Origin: Stappia sp.
GTDB taxonomy: Bacteria > Pseudomonadota > Alphaproteobacteria > Rhizobiales > Stappiaceae
Length of the DNA stretch: 64,000 nt
NCBI RefSeq assembly: GCF_040110915.1
Contig: NZ_CP157793.1
Coordinates: 2,926,939-2,990,938, forward strand
Reading direction: 5' to 3'
Shown: positions 36,796 through 46,097 of the stretch, piece after piece
Layout: every line of letters begins with the position of its first letter
Position numbering within the stretch: position 1 is the first letter of the stretch
The notes under the pieces: generated by a model
Databases searched by the model: none
What the model saw: only the letters and a program-made list of their open reading frames with translations
What the model was told of the DNA's origin: nothing
Translations under genes and position numbers: made by a program

Positions 36796-38970
36796 TCACA
36801 TCTTTCCGATGGAGAAGAACAGCGTCTCGCCATTGCTGTCGTCGACGCCGTCGTTGTCGGTGACGGCATAGCCCACACCGTCCGCGTCGATGGCGAAGCC
36901 CTCGATCTTGTCCACGACATAGCCGCCGGTGGCGGTGAGATCGGGGATGAAGTCGCGCACGTCTTCCTTCGTCACCAGCGGCAGCTCGCCGCCGAGCGGG
37001 GCCGGCTGCAACTCCGACAGCGCCACGCGGGTCAGCTTCTTGATCTTCGCCGCCGCGCCGATCCGGTTGTCGCGCTCCACGATGTAGACGTGATCGCCGT
37101 GGAGGGTGATCTCCGACAGGCCGACCCAGCCGCTTTCCGCCGGCTCGGTCGGATAGCGTACCGCGCCCCATTCACCGGTTTCGGTGTTGTAGGCGACGAG
37201 CTTCACGGTGTTCTCCGGATCGTCCTTCCAGGAGCGCTGGATCGCGATCCACAGCGTGTCGCCGATCAGCGTGATGCCTTCGGCACCGAACCGGCGCTCC
37301 ACCGCCAGGAGTTCGGCCGGGAACGGCACCTGCGTCCGGATCTCGCCCTCGGCATCGACATGGTAGAGCGCATGCGGGACGAGACGGTCGGTCCGCCCTT
37401 CCGAGGCGAGCCAGAAGCCGTCCGCGCCGTCGGACACGATGCCCTCCAGATCGAGCAGCTGGGCCGGCTGGCCGGCGCGGGTGACCCGCGTCGCCTTGGT
37501 GATGCGGGCCGGCTGCTGCGTGGCGTCGATCGTGAAGATCGTCGGCTGCATGGCATAGAAGCTGTCGTTCACCGCGTAGAGACGGCCCGGCTCGCTCGGA
37601 TCGGCCGCAAGGCCCGAGAGCGCGCCGAACCCGACCGGGCGCCCGGTTTCCGCGTCCATGGTCGACACGATCATCGGATAGGCGGGCGCCCCTTCCGCAT
37701 AGGCATAGATCGTGACATGCGAGCGCACGCCGCCATCCTCGATCAGGTCCGCCTCGTTGGAGACCGCGAGCAGGTTGCGACCGGGGATCGCGACCGCCCC
37801 TTCCGGCGCGAGCGCCGTCGGCAGAAGCTGCTTGAAGGCCGGGGTCTCGCCCGTGTCCTCATAGACACCGATCACCGAGCCGCGCTCCGACAGCAGGAAC
37901 ACATAGGTGCTCTCGCCGAAGGTGCCGACTTCCATGCCCTCCGGCTCGACGCCCTTGTTGCCCGACCGACGCTCGGGATAATGCCCGGCGAGCGCGACGC
38001 GATACTCGAAGTCGAGCCCGGATTCGTGCAGCACCTCGCCGGACTTCGAGAAGATCGTGAAGCCGCGCGATCCACCCCGGTAGTCGCCCTCGTTGGCCGT
38101 CACCAGGCGCTCGTCGTCGAGCCACTGCACCGCGTCCGGCTCGCGCGCCACGCCCTTCAGCGTGCCGTCGAAGGTCAGCGCGCGCTCTTCTTCCACGTCG
38201 ACATTGTCCAGATCGACCGCGCCGGCGGAGAAATGGCTGACGATGGAGCCGTCGGCGCCGTTCACGATGGCGATGTGGTTGTTTTCCTGCAGCGTGACGG
38301 CGATCTCGTTGTTGGCGTTGATGTCGACGAACTCCGGCTCGGGATCGTCGCCGGCCACCTCGGCAAGCCCGGTCAGATCGGCGACGATGCGGCTGTCGCA
38401 ATCCGGCACGCCGTCGGCGAGCGAGAAGATCACCAGATTGCCGGCCGGCATCTGCGGGATCACGCCATCGTTCAGGTCCTCGTCGCGTTCGTTCTCGATG
38501 GCGATGGCGACGATGTCGCCCGCCGGCGACACGGCGACCGAATCCGGCTGGCCGCCCAGATCGCAGCGCGCCTCGATCTGCCGCGAGGCAATGTCGATAA
38601 CCGCCAGATGGCCGGACGGGTCGGTGAAGCTTGCCGAGGTGTTGACGCCGGCGAGCACCTTCGCCCCGATCACGGAGACGGCCGTCGGCTCACCCTCGAG
38701 CATCACGACGCCGGCCGGCTTCGGCGCGGCCGGATCGGTGATGTCGATCATGCCGATCGCTTCCAGCGGGCTGTCGGAATAGACGAGCGTCATGCCGTCG
38801 GCGGTCGCGGAAATGATCTCCGCCGAGGTCTCGGTGGCTGGATCCATGTCCGCCGGCAGATTGGTGTTCACCGGGAACGAGGCAATGCGATTGAAAACGG
38901 GCTCGGCGGATGCCACCACGGTGGAGGCAAGCAGCGCGGCCGACAGCGCGCCCAGGCGAAAAACGGTCAT
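36796..38970 (-). CDS. Secreted esterase-like activity of phytase family protein
   Basis: The 724-residue protein begins with a clear signal peptide (FRLGALSAALLASTVVASA), so it is exported. A first beta-propeller-like half has choice-of-anchor/LVIVD-like repeats (IGMIDITDPAAPKPAGVVMLEGEP, LVTANEGDYRGGSRGFTIF). The C-terminal half matches the phytase-like esterase domain (DLEGIVSDGADGFWLASEGR, RFGAEGITLIGDTLWIAIQ, KIEGFAIDADGVGYAVTDND). The substrate is likely an organic phosphate or ester but is unproven. The ATG at 38970 sits seven bases after GGAGGGG, better than the one at 38994. Confidence 0.85.
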   Translation of the reverse strand: MTVFRLGALSAALLASTVVASAEPVFNRIASFPVNTNLPADMDPATETSAEIISATADGMTLVYSDSPLEAIGMIDITDPAAPKPAGVVMLEGEPTAVSVIGAKVLAGVNTSASFTDPSGHLAVIDIASRQIEARCDLGGQPDSVAVSPAGDIVAIAIENERDEDLNDGVIPQMPAGNLVIFSLADGVPDCDSRIVADLTGLAEVAGDDPEPEFVDINANNEIAVTLQENNHIAIVNGADGSIVSHFSAGAVDLDNVDVEEERALTFDGTLKGVAREPDAVQWLDDERLVTANEGDYRGGSRGFTIFSKSGEVLHESGLDFEYRVALAGHYPERRSGNKGVEPEGMEVGTFGESTYVFLLSERGSVIGVYEDTGETPAFKQLLPTALAPEGAVAIPGRNLLAVSNEADLIEDGGVRSHVTIYAYAEGAPAYPMIVSTMDAETGRPVGFGALSGLAADPSEPGRLYAVNDSFYAMQPTIFTIDATQQPARITKATRVTRAGQPAQLLDLEGIVSDGADGFWLASEGRTDRLVPHALYHVDAEGEIRTQVPFPAELLAVERRFGAEGITLIGDTLWIAIQRSWKDDPENTVKLVAYNTETGEWGAVRYPTEPAESGWVGLSEITLHGDHVYIVERDNRIGAAAKIKKLTRVALSELQPAPLGGELPLVTKEDVRDFIPDLTATGGYVVDKIEGFAIDADGVGYAVTDNDGVDDSNGETLFFSIGKM

Positions 38971-39075
38971 GAAAACCCCTCCGGAAAAGGACAAGACCTT
39001 GTCTTTAGGGGCGACGTGTAACAGACGCGTGTCAGGCGGTGGCCGGGGCGGAGCCGGGGGCGGTGCCGGGCGGTT

Positions 39076-40314
39076 TCAACCGCCCAGCCGCAGGGAGAAC
39101 GCGGCCCCCAGCCCCTCGCGCAGACGGTTGCGCATGTCGCGGCTGGAGACGGCGACGCGCACCAGCGCGGTCGGGCACTTCCGCCCGCCGATGTAGCGCG
39201 GCGAGGGCTCCGGCACGGTCCGCCCGGCCTTTCCGGTCATGCCGCGCTTGAACTGATGCAGCGAGCAGTTCTCGGTGTCGCCGCCGCCGCCGAGCCCGTA
39301 CCAGCGGATCGACGGCTGCGCCGAAAGATACTCCAGAACCGCCCATTGCAGCGCGTAGCCCGCGCGCAGCGGCAGGGCCGCGTCGCTCGTCGCGCCATAG
39401 AGGAAGGACGCGGTGTCGCCGCACACATCGACCACCGCCATGGCGACCGCCCGGCCGTCCTTGCGCGTCACGAACATGCGCGGGCGCAGGGCATCGAGCG
39501 GATGCGCGAGCCGGCGGGCCAGCGTGTCGATCGGCGAATAATCGACGAACTTCTTGCGCGCGACCATTTCCTCGTAGAGCGCCAGCACCTCGGCCCGGCC
39601 CTCCTCGCCGTGCACGAGCCCGGTCTCCAACCCCTCGCGCAAAGCCTTCTTGAGGTTGTAGCGCCACTTCTGCGACAGGCTCTTGCGGATGGCGTCGGGC
39701 GCGAGATCGACATTGACGAAATAGCGCGCCGCGTTGTGCAGCGGCGGGGCGGCGCGAAACCCGAGCCGGTCGAGCGCGGCGAGATCGGCCTCGCCGAAGG
39801 CCGGGTCGGGACGCGGCATGAAGACGAGCCCCGCCCCCTCATCGCGCACGACCGTGTCCACCAGCGCGCGATAGACCGCCTCCGGGTCGTCCGGCGCCGG
39901 ATCGGCGCCTGCGGGACGCCACAGGGGCCCCCAGCGGGTGGAATAGATGGCGCCGCCCGTCACCGGCACACGCACCTTGCGCAGCAAGGCCGCGCCGACG
40001 GGGGTGTCGCCGCGAAATACGCCGAGCCGGCGCAGCTTGTCGTCCGAGCGTCGCGCGGCGTTGAAGTCCTGAAGCTGTTCCTGGATGGCGTCCTCGAAGC
40101 GCAGGACGAAGGCATCCCAGTCCTGCGCGGACACCTCGCGCACGACCGGCGGCGCGGCGCCGGACGGGCTTTCCGACACAGCGTCCCGGGGACGCGCGGC
40201 CACGGACCGATCCCGCGCCGTGTCGGTACACGGACCCTCGGCGGGGCACTCCTCGACCGCGTCCGCGTCCGCGTCCCGGGTACCTGTGTCAGCCATGCGC
40301 ATCGCGACCATCAT
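39076..40314 (-). CDS. FemAB/BioF2-like GNAT family protein
   Basis: The protein (about 412 residues from ATG 40314; ATGs at 40302 and 40296 are also possible) has a poorly conserved acidic N-terminus. Two GNAT-like modules of the FemAB/Acetyltransf_6 type follow: RKSLSQKWRYNLKKALREGL, then AVVDVCGDTASFLYGATSDA, ALQWAVLEYL and YGLGGGGDTENCSLHQFKRGMTG. Relatives add amino acids to peptidoglycan precursors or act in capsule/exopolysaccharide modification. The acceptor here is unknown. It diverges from fabI. Confidence 0.78.
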   Translation of the reverse strand: MMVAMRMADTGTRDADADAVEECPAEGPCTDTARDRSVAARPRDAVSESPSGAAPPVVREVSAQDWDAFVLRFEDAIQEQLQDFNAARRSDDKLRRLGVFRGDTPVGAALLRKVRVPVTGGAIYSTRWGPLWRPAGADPAPDDPEAVYRALVDTVVRDEGAGLVFMPRPDPAFGEADLAALDRLGFRAAPPLHNAARYFVNVDLAPDAIRKSLSQKWRYNLKKALREGLETGLVHGEEGRAEVLALYEEMVARKKFVDYSPIDTLARRLAHPLDALRPRMFVTRKDGRAVAMAVVDVCGDTASFLYGATSDAALPLRAGYALQWAVLEYLSAQPSIRWYGLGGGGDTENCSLHQFKRGMTGKAGRTVPEPSPRYIGGRKCPTALVRVAVSSRDMRNRLREGLGAAFSLRLGG

Positions 40315-40628
40315 CCTCTTGCCTTCTCGCCGGCCTGTTGCCCGCTCGCCGGTGCATCGATCCCGAAACGCAAACCCGCACATCGGCCTCGCCGACCACC
40401 TCCGGGTGTGGCCGGACACCGCACACCATGCGGGCAGGCCGTTAAGATACCACCAATTTCCGCGCGCCAGCGCGGGCCCATGCACCGCTGCGCATCCCGT
40501 AGAGACAGCCTCCGGTCGGGAGCCCGATCTACGTGCAAAACCGGAGGTCTCGCGACATTCACCTTTGCGACATTTATCGAGTCTATGCTGCACCGCAAAA
40601 TATCGAAGCAGGATGGATGGAAGTGCAG
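40315..40628. other. Intergenic region between divergent FemAB-like gene and fabI
   Basis: These 314 bases carry both promoters. I see no gene and no clear operator. An in-frame upstream extension of fabI exists but lacks a ribosome site at its distal end; an ATG at 40617, four codons earlier, is a possible alternative start. Confidence 0.4.
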
Positions 40629-41393
40629 ATGTTCTCTCTCGCCGGAAAACGCGCGCTCGTCGTCGGGATCGCCAACGACCAGTCGATCGCCTGGGGTTGC
40701 GCCGAGGCCCTGCACCGCCAGGGCGCGGAGCTTGCCGTCACCTATCTAAACGCCAGGGCCGAGCCGCATGTGCGCCCGCTCGCCGAGCGTCTTGACGCCC
40801 CCATCATCGCGCCGCTCGACGTGACCGACGATGCCCAGATGGATGCGGTGTTCCATGAAATCGAGCAGACATGGGGGCGCCTCGACGTGCTCGTGCACTC
40901 GATCGCCTTCTGCCCGAAGGACGATCTGCACGGCCGGGTGATCGACTGCTCCCGCGACGGCTTCGCCAGCGCCATGGACATTTCGGTGCATTCCTTCCTG
41001 CGCATGATCCAGCGCGCCGAACCGCTGATGCAGGAGGGCGGCACCTGCATGACCGTGACCTTCTACGGATCGGAGAAGGTCGTCGATCACTACAACATCA
41101 TGGGACCGGTGAAGGCCGCGCTGGAATCCGCGACCCGCTACGCGGCCGCCGAACTCGGGCCGAAGCGCATTTCCGTTCACGCCCTGTCGCCAGGGCCCCT
41201 GTCGACCCGGGCCGCCAGCGGCATCGCCCATTTCGACGAGCTGATGGCCGACAACGCCGCCCGCACGCCGACGCATATGCTCGCCACCATCGAGGATGTC
41301 GGCGCCTATGCCGCCTTCCTGGCCTCGCGCGAGGCGGCCAATGTCACCGGCACCGTTCACCCGATCGACGGCGGCTACCACATCGTCGGCTAA
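40629..41393 (+). CDS. fabI: Enoyl-[acyl-carrier-protein] reductase FabI
   Basis: The 254-residue short-chain dehydrogenase has the FabI-type cofactor site GIANDQSIAWG (13-23), SIAFCPK, and the catalytic Tyr155-x6-Lys162 pair (YNIMGPVK). It ends with the family motif GTVHPIDGGYHIVG. It reduces the enoyl intermediate in each round of fatty-acid elongation. A DUF3141 gene follows after 19 bases, an arrangement typical of a second, accessory FabI (FabI2-like) rather than the main housekeeping copy; that is inference. Confidence 0.9.
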   Translation: MFSLAGKRALVVGIANDQSIAWGCAEALHRQGAELAVTYLNARAEPHVRPLAERLDAPIIAPLDVTDDAQMDAVFHEIEQTWGRLDVLVHSIAFCPKDDLHGRVIDCSRDGFASAMDISVHSFLRMIQRAEPLMQEGGTCMTVTFYGSEKVVDHYNIMGPVKAALESATRYAAAELGPKRISVHALSPGPLSTRAASGIAHFDELMADNAARTPTHMLATIEDVGAYAAFLASREAANVTGTVHPIDGGYHIVG

Positions 41394-41412
41394 CGACAAA
41401 AAGGATCACGCC

Positions 41413-43827
41413 ATGCACGACCACCTTCTCGAGAACCGCCTGCGCATCGCCGAGAGCCTGAACGAAACCGCGACGCTGCAGCACCGGCTCGTCCAGACCG
41501 CCTTCGACCGGCACGCGCGCCGGCTTCAGGAAACGCTCGAGGACGGGTCGCGCGCCCTCACGGAGGCAAGCCGCAAGGTCTTCGCGCAACTCGCGGACTT
41601 TCGCGAGCCGGAGGCGCTCGCGAGGGCCGGCGCGGATTACCTGACCGACACCAGCCAGCGCACGCTGCTGACGCTCGATGCCCTGCGCAAGCGCGGCGAC
41701 CGCTTCATCGAGCACGAGGCCGCGGGCGCGCCGCCCGTGCTCGTCTACGACTACGAGGTGGCGGTGGACGGCGCCGACCTGCCCCGGCCCTGCAACTACA
41801 TTCTGCTGCGCATCACCGCGCCGGAGGGCGTCGAGACCTTCGACTGGAAGCGCCCCTATGTGATCATCGATCCGCGCGCCGGACACGGCCCGGGCATCGG
41901 CGGCTTCAAGCCCGACAGCCAGGTCGGCGTCGCGCTGCGCGACGGGCATCCGGTGTATTTCGTGGCCTTCCGCCCGGTCCCCGAACCGGGCCAGACGCTG
42001 GCCGACGTGACCCATGCCGAGGCCGCCTTCCTGCGCGAGATCCACCGCCGCCACCGCGACGCGCCCAAGCCGGTCGTCGTCGGCAACTGTCAGGGCGGCT
42101 GGGCGACGGCCATTCTGGCGGCGACCAATCCGGATCTCACCGGCCCGATCGTGCTCAACGGCGCGCCGATGGCCTACTGGTCCGGCAAGATCGGTCAGGA
42201 CCCCATGCGCTACACCGGCGGCATGGTGGGCGGCGTTCTGCCGGCGCTGGTGTCCTCGGACCTCGGCGGCGGCGTCTTCGACGGCGCGGACCTGGTGATG
42301 AACTTCGAGATGCTCAACCCCGGCCGCACCTGGTTCCGCAAGTATTACGACCTCTATGCCGACGTCGACCACGCCGAGGAGCGCTTCCTCGACTTCGAGA
42401 AGTGGTGGGGCGGCTTCTATCTGATGAACGAGGCCGAGATCCGCTGGATCGTCGAGAACCTCTTCGTCGGCAACAAGCTCGCGCGCAACGAGGCACGGCT
42501 GGAGACCGGCCGCCCGATCGACCCCAAGGCGATCCGCGCGCCGATCATCGTCTTCGCCTCGCATGGCGACAACATCACGCCGCCGCCGCAGGCGCTCAAC
42601 TGGATCTCCGACACCTATTCCGACGAGCGCGAGATCGAGATCCGCGGCCAGCGCATCATCTACATGATCCACGAGCAGGTCGGCCACCTCGGCATCTTCG
42701 TTTCCTCCTCGGTGGCCCGACGCGAACACACGCAGATGGCCTCGACGCTGAAGACCATCGAGGCCCTGCCGCCCGGCCTCTACGAGATGAAGATCGAGGA
42801 TCAGATCGGCGAGGGCCACGAGACGCGCTTCACCGTCAGCTTCCACAAGCGCAAGCTCGCGGAACTGGAAAACGTCGGCGACGACGGGCGGGAAGAGGAA
42901 TTCGCCTTCGCCTCCGTCGCGCGCATGTCGGAACATCTGGCCGAAGCCTACGACACGACGCTGCGCCCGATGGTTCAGGCGAGCGTGAGCGAACATTCCG
43001 CCAACCTGATGCGCGCCATGCACCCCTTGCGCCTCCAGCGCAGGGCGCTCGCCTCCAACAATCCGCTGACCGCCGGCATCGGCCCGCTCGCCGAGCAGGT
43101 GCGCGCGACCCGTCAGCAGGCCGCGCCGGACAATCCCTTCGTCGCGCTCGAGCGGCTGTGGGCGGACGGGATCGAGCAGACCTGGAACGTGGTGCGCGAC
43201 ATGCGCGCCATGACGACGGAACTCGCCTTCCTGTCGCTCTACGCAAGTCCCTTCTCCGCCTGGTTCGGCAAGGCCCGCGCCGACAAGCGCGCCCGCAAGA
43301 CCGTCGATCAGCTTCGCATGCTGCCCGAAGTGCTCGCCGCGCTCGATCACACCGAGACCGGCGGCTACCCGGAAGCCGTGGTGCGCATGCTGGTGCTGAT
43401 GGCCGACACGCGCGGCGACGTGCGCCGCGACCGCCTGCAACGCTCGGCGGAGGTTCTCTCCACGCATGCGCCCTTCGCGGACATGGATCCGGCATCCCGC
43501 GCACGCATGATCCACGAGCAGACATTGATCGCCCATTTCGAGCCGGAACGGGGCCTGCTGGCGCTCGCCGAGCTTCTGTCGGACCCGCAGGAGCGCGACC
43601 GCGCGATCCGCACGGTGGAATACATCGTCGGCGACCCGGACGAGATGGAGCCACGCACCCGCCAGCTTCTGGCGCGCATGCACGAGATCCTCAACGTCGG
43701 CGAGACGACGGGCGAGACGGGAGACGAGACGCGCGCCGAACCGGCGGCGGCTCCCGCCGGGGCGAAGGCGGCGCCGCGCAAACGCCCGGCCGGATCGCGC
43801 ACGCGTAAGACGCCGGCGACCGACTGA
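41413..43827 (+). CDS. DUF3141 protein, PHA-synthase-like alpha/beta hydrolase
   Basis: The 804-residue protein has a helical N-terminus (1-100) resembling phasin-like coiled coils. An alpha/beta-hydrolase core follows, whose nucleophile elbow is GNCQGGW, so the candidate nucleophile is Cys226. This G-x-C-x-G form is that of poly-hydroxyalkanoate synthases rather than serine esterases. FASHGDNITPPPQALNW supplies the acid region and HEQVGHLGIFVSSSV the histidine. A long C-terminal helical domain ends in a basic Lys/Arg/Ala tail. Relatives neighbour fabI, pta and ackA in other alphaproteobacteria; only fabI is here. The activity is unknown. Confidence 0.85.
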   Translation: MHDHLLENRLRIAESLNETATLQHRLVQTAFDRHARRLQETLEDGSRALTEASRKVFAQLADFREPEALARAGADYLTDTSQRTLLTLDALRKRGDRFIEHEAAGAPPVLVYDYEVAVDGADLPRPCNYILLRITAPEGVETFDWKRPYVIIDPRAGHGPGIGGFKPDSQVGVALRDGHPVYFVAFRPVPEPGQTLADVTHAEAAFLREIHRRHRDAPKPVVVGNCQGGWATAILAATNPDLTGPIVLNGAPMAYWSGKIGQDPMRYTGGMVGGVLPALVSSDLGGGVFDGADLVMNFEMLNPGRTWFRKYYDLYADVDHAEERFLDFEKWWGGFYLMNEAEIRWIVENLFVGNKLARNEARLETGRPIDPKAIRAPIIVFASHGDNITPPPQALNWISDTYSDEREIEIRGQRIIYMIHEQVGHLGIFVSSSVARREHTQMASTLKTIEALPPGLYEMKIEDQIGEGHETRFTVSFHKRKLAELENVGDDGREEEFAFASVARMSEHLAEAYDTTLRPMVQASVSEHSANLMRAMHPLRLQRRALASNNPLTAGIGPLAEQVRATRQQAAPDNPFVALERLWADGIEQTWNVVRDMRAMTTELAFLSLYASPFSAWFGKARADKRARKTVDQLRMLPEVLAALDHTETGGYPEAVVRMLVLMADTRGDVRRDRLQRSAEVLSTHAPFADMDPASRARMIHEQTLIAHFEPERGLLALAELLSDPQERDRAIRTVEYIVGDPDEMEPRTRQLLARMHEILNVGETTGETGDETRAEPAAAPAGAKAAPRKRPAGSRTRKTPATD

Positions 43828-43862
43828 CCCGCGCGAGCAGACCCGCGCGACACGACCGACAC

Positions 43863-43900
43863 GACGAAACGCCGGAGGCCTTGGCCCCCGGCGTCTCGTC
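43863..43900. terminator. Long hairpin between convergent DUF3141 and sitD
   Basis: GACGAAACGCCGG (43863-43875) pairs with CCGGCGTCTCGTC (43888-43900) with one wobble, and the inner GGCC/GGCC extends the stem. There is no long T-run, but the position between two convergent stops makes a terminator likely. Confidence 0.6.
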
Positions 43901-43932
43901 ATTCCTGCCGTGTCGGTATTCCTGCCCGTTGC

Positions 43933-44862
43933 TCACTCCTGGCCCTGCGGCACGCCGATGCGGGTGCGATGCGGCGCGAAGAGGCACGCGAGCCCGAGGA
44001 TGACGCCCGAGACGGTGGCGATCATGCCGGCCGCGCTGACCGCATTGTCGGCGCCGAACCACAGCGGCCCGTAGCCGGCGAAGACATAGCCCAGCACCGC
44101 CGACAGGGTCGCGAAGGCAACGCTCCAGGCAACCTGCACCTCCAGCCGGTTGGTCATCAGCCGCGCCGCTGCCGGCGGGCAGATGAACATCGCGATCACG
44201 ATGATCGAGCCGACCGCGTCGAAGGCCGCGACCGCGGCGATGGCCGCGACCACCACCAGGGCGAAGCCGATCAGACCGACCGGCAGGCCGAGCGCCTGCG
44301 CGAAGCCCTCGTCGAAGGTGGAGATCTTCAGCGGTCGCCAGAACACCAGCGTCAGCACCGCGACCAGCGCGCAGACGACGGCGATGCGCGTGAGTTCGGG
44401 CGGCAGCGCCGCCAGCGCCACCGGATCGAGCAGCGAGTGCCAGCCCTGGGCCTTGAACCAGATCAGGCTTTCCAGATTGCCCATCAGGGCGTGTTCCACG
44501 TCGAGGTGGACGGTCGAGGTGTCCGACTGCTCCAGCAGCAGCACGCCGGCGGCGAAGAGCGCGGTGAAGGTCACGCCCATCGCCGCGCCCGGCTCGATGC
44601 GCCCGAGCCGCTTGATCGCCTCGATCAGGATCACGGCGAACACCGCGGCGCCCGCGGCGCCGAACAGCATCGGCAGCGCCGCCACGGTGCCCGTCAGCAG
44701 GAAGGCGACGACGATGCCCGGCAACACGACGTGGCTGATCGCATCGCCGATCAGCGCCTGCCGGCGCAGCACCAGAAAATTGCCCGGCAGCGCGCAGGCA
44801 ATGGCGGAGAAGACCCCGATCAGGATCGGTGTCAACGAGAATTGCACGAATTCGGCGCCCAT
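43933..44862 (-). CDS. sitD: Metal ABC transporter permease (SitD-like)
   Basis: The 309-residue protein is an ABC-3 family permease with about eight membrane helices. It has the conserved LRRQALIGDAISHVVLPGI near the start and TFDEGFAQALGLPVG in the coupling region. It forms half of the membrane channel of a manganese/zinc/iron importer with SitC. The ATG at 44862 overlaps the last base of the sitC stop (TGATG). Confidence 0.9.
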   Translation of the reverse strand: MGAEFVQFSLTPILIGVFSAIACALPGNFLVLRRQALIGDAISHVVLPGIVVAFLLTGTVAALPMLFGAAGAAVFAVILIEAIKRLGRIEPGAAMGVTFTALFAAGVLLLEQSDTSTVHLDVEHALMGNLESLIWFKAQGWHSLLDPVALAALPPELTRIAVVCALVAVLTLVFWRPLKISTFDEGFAQALGLPVGLIGFALVVVAAIAAVAAFDAVGSIIVIAMFICPPAAARLMTNRLEVQVAWSVAFATLSAVLGYVFAGYGPLWFGADNAVSAAGMIATVSGVILGLACLFAPHRTRIGVPQGQE

Positions 44863-46097
44863 CACGCGGCCCCTCCCCTTGCGCCGGAGCCGGCGACCGG
44901 CACCGGGCGGGCGAGCCGGCGGTCGAAATCGGCGATCTCGTCTGGCGTGAACACGGTCTCGATGGGCGTCAGCCCGTCGTAGCGGCCGGTGAGCCCGGCG
45001 TCCTGATGCACCTCGCGCGCGATGTCCCAGCGCCGCTCGTCGCGGGCGATCTTCGCGGCCTGCGCCCGGCCCGTGTCGGTGGCCACGCCATCGGGCCGGA
45101 TCAGCCCTTCCCGGCGCAGCACCTTCAGCGTCAGGGGATCGTGGATCGCCTCGTCGCGGGCCATCGCCAGCAGCCCCTGCCGGCGGTGCACCTGACGCTG
45201 AAACCGCCAGCGCCGCAGGACGGCGGCCGCCACCCCGCGCGCCGGCGCGAAGAACAGCGACAGCAGGAACAGCCCGGCGCAGACGAGCACGATGATCGGC
45301 CCCGTGGGAACCGACGGCGCGGAGGCCGAGATCGCCGCGCCCACATAGCCCGAGACGGCGCCCACCAGACCGGCGGACCAGATGATCCGCTCGCTCTTCT
45401 CGCTCCAGAAGCGCGCCGTCACGGCCGGAATGATCAGCATGGCGACGATCAGGATCAGCCCGACGAGTTTCAGGCCGATGACCGTCACGGACATGACAAG
45501 CCCCATCATCGCCAGGTCCAGCCGGCGCACGTCGTAGCCGTTGGCGGCGGCGAACTCCGCGTCGAAGGCGACGAGCGTCATCGGCCGGCGCAACAGCCAG
45601 GTGACGAGCACGGCGAGCGACCCGCCGACCGCGATCACCACCGCGTCCTGAAACAGCATGCCCGCCGTGGAGCCGAGCAGGAAACTCTCCAGCCCCGCCT
45701 GACGTCCCTGCGACATGGTCTGGATGACCGTGAGCAGCACGATCCCGGCCCCGAAGAAGACGGAGAGAACCGCGCCGATGGCCGCATCCTCCGACAGCCG
45801 CGTGCGCCGGGCCATGGCCTCGACCAGCAGCAGCCCGATCCAGGCGGAGACGGCCGAGCCGGCCAGCAGACCGACGAGATTGCGCCCGTCGCCGCCCAGC
45901 AGCACCATGAGAATGAAGGCGAGACCGACGCCCGGCAGCGTGGCATGCGCCACTGCATCGGACACCAGCGCCCGCTTGCGCAGGAAGAGGAAGGTGCCGG
46001 ACGCCCCGGCGGCGAAGCCGAGCAGCGCGGCGCCGATGCCCACCAGCGCGGCATTGTAGCCGGCGTTCAGCAACAATGCGTCGACAAGGGCGCTCAT
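44862..46097 (-). CDS. sitC: Metal ABC transporter permease with C-terminal DtxR-like extension (SitC-like)
   Basis: The first 285 residues form an ABC-3 permease (LRKRALVSDAVAHATLPGVG; AFDAEFAAANGYDVRRLD). The last 120 are a soluble basic extension: RQVHRRQGLLAMARDEAIHDPLTLKVLRREGLIRPDG, then GRAQAAKIARDERRWDIAREV. This extension looks like the winged-helix region of DtxR-type metal regulators, known fused to some TroC/MntB permeases. It overlaps sitB by ATGA and may sense or gate metal, though that is inference. Confidence 0.88.
   Translation of the reverse strand: MSALVDALLLNAGYNAALVGIGAALLGFAAGASGTFLFLRKRALVSDAVAHATLPGVGLAFILMVLLGGDGRNLVGLLAGSAVSAWIGLLLVEAMARRTRLSEDAAIGAVLSVFFGAGIVLLTVIQTMSQGRQAGLESFLLGSTAGMLFQDAVVIAVGGSLAVLVTWLLRRPMTLVAFDAEFAAANGYDVRRLDLAMMGLVMSVTVIGLKLVGLILIVAMLIIPAVTARFWSEKSERIIWSAGLVGAVSGYVGAAISASAPSVPTGPIIVLVCAGLFLLSLFFAPARGVAAAVLRRWRFQRQVHRRQGLLAMARDEAIHDPLTLKVLRREGLIRPDGVATDTGRAQAAKIARDERRWDIAREVHQDAGLTGRYDGLTPIETVFTPDEIADFDRRLARPVPVAGSGARGGAA

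Noticed and set aside
41344..43902. 852-codon minus-strand frame opposite DUF3141
   Set aside because: Antisense shadow of a gene with clear alpha/beta-hydrolase motifs and a coupled upstream fabI.
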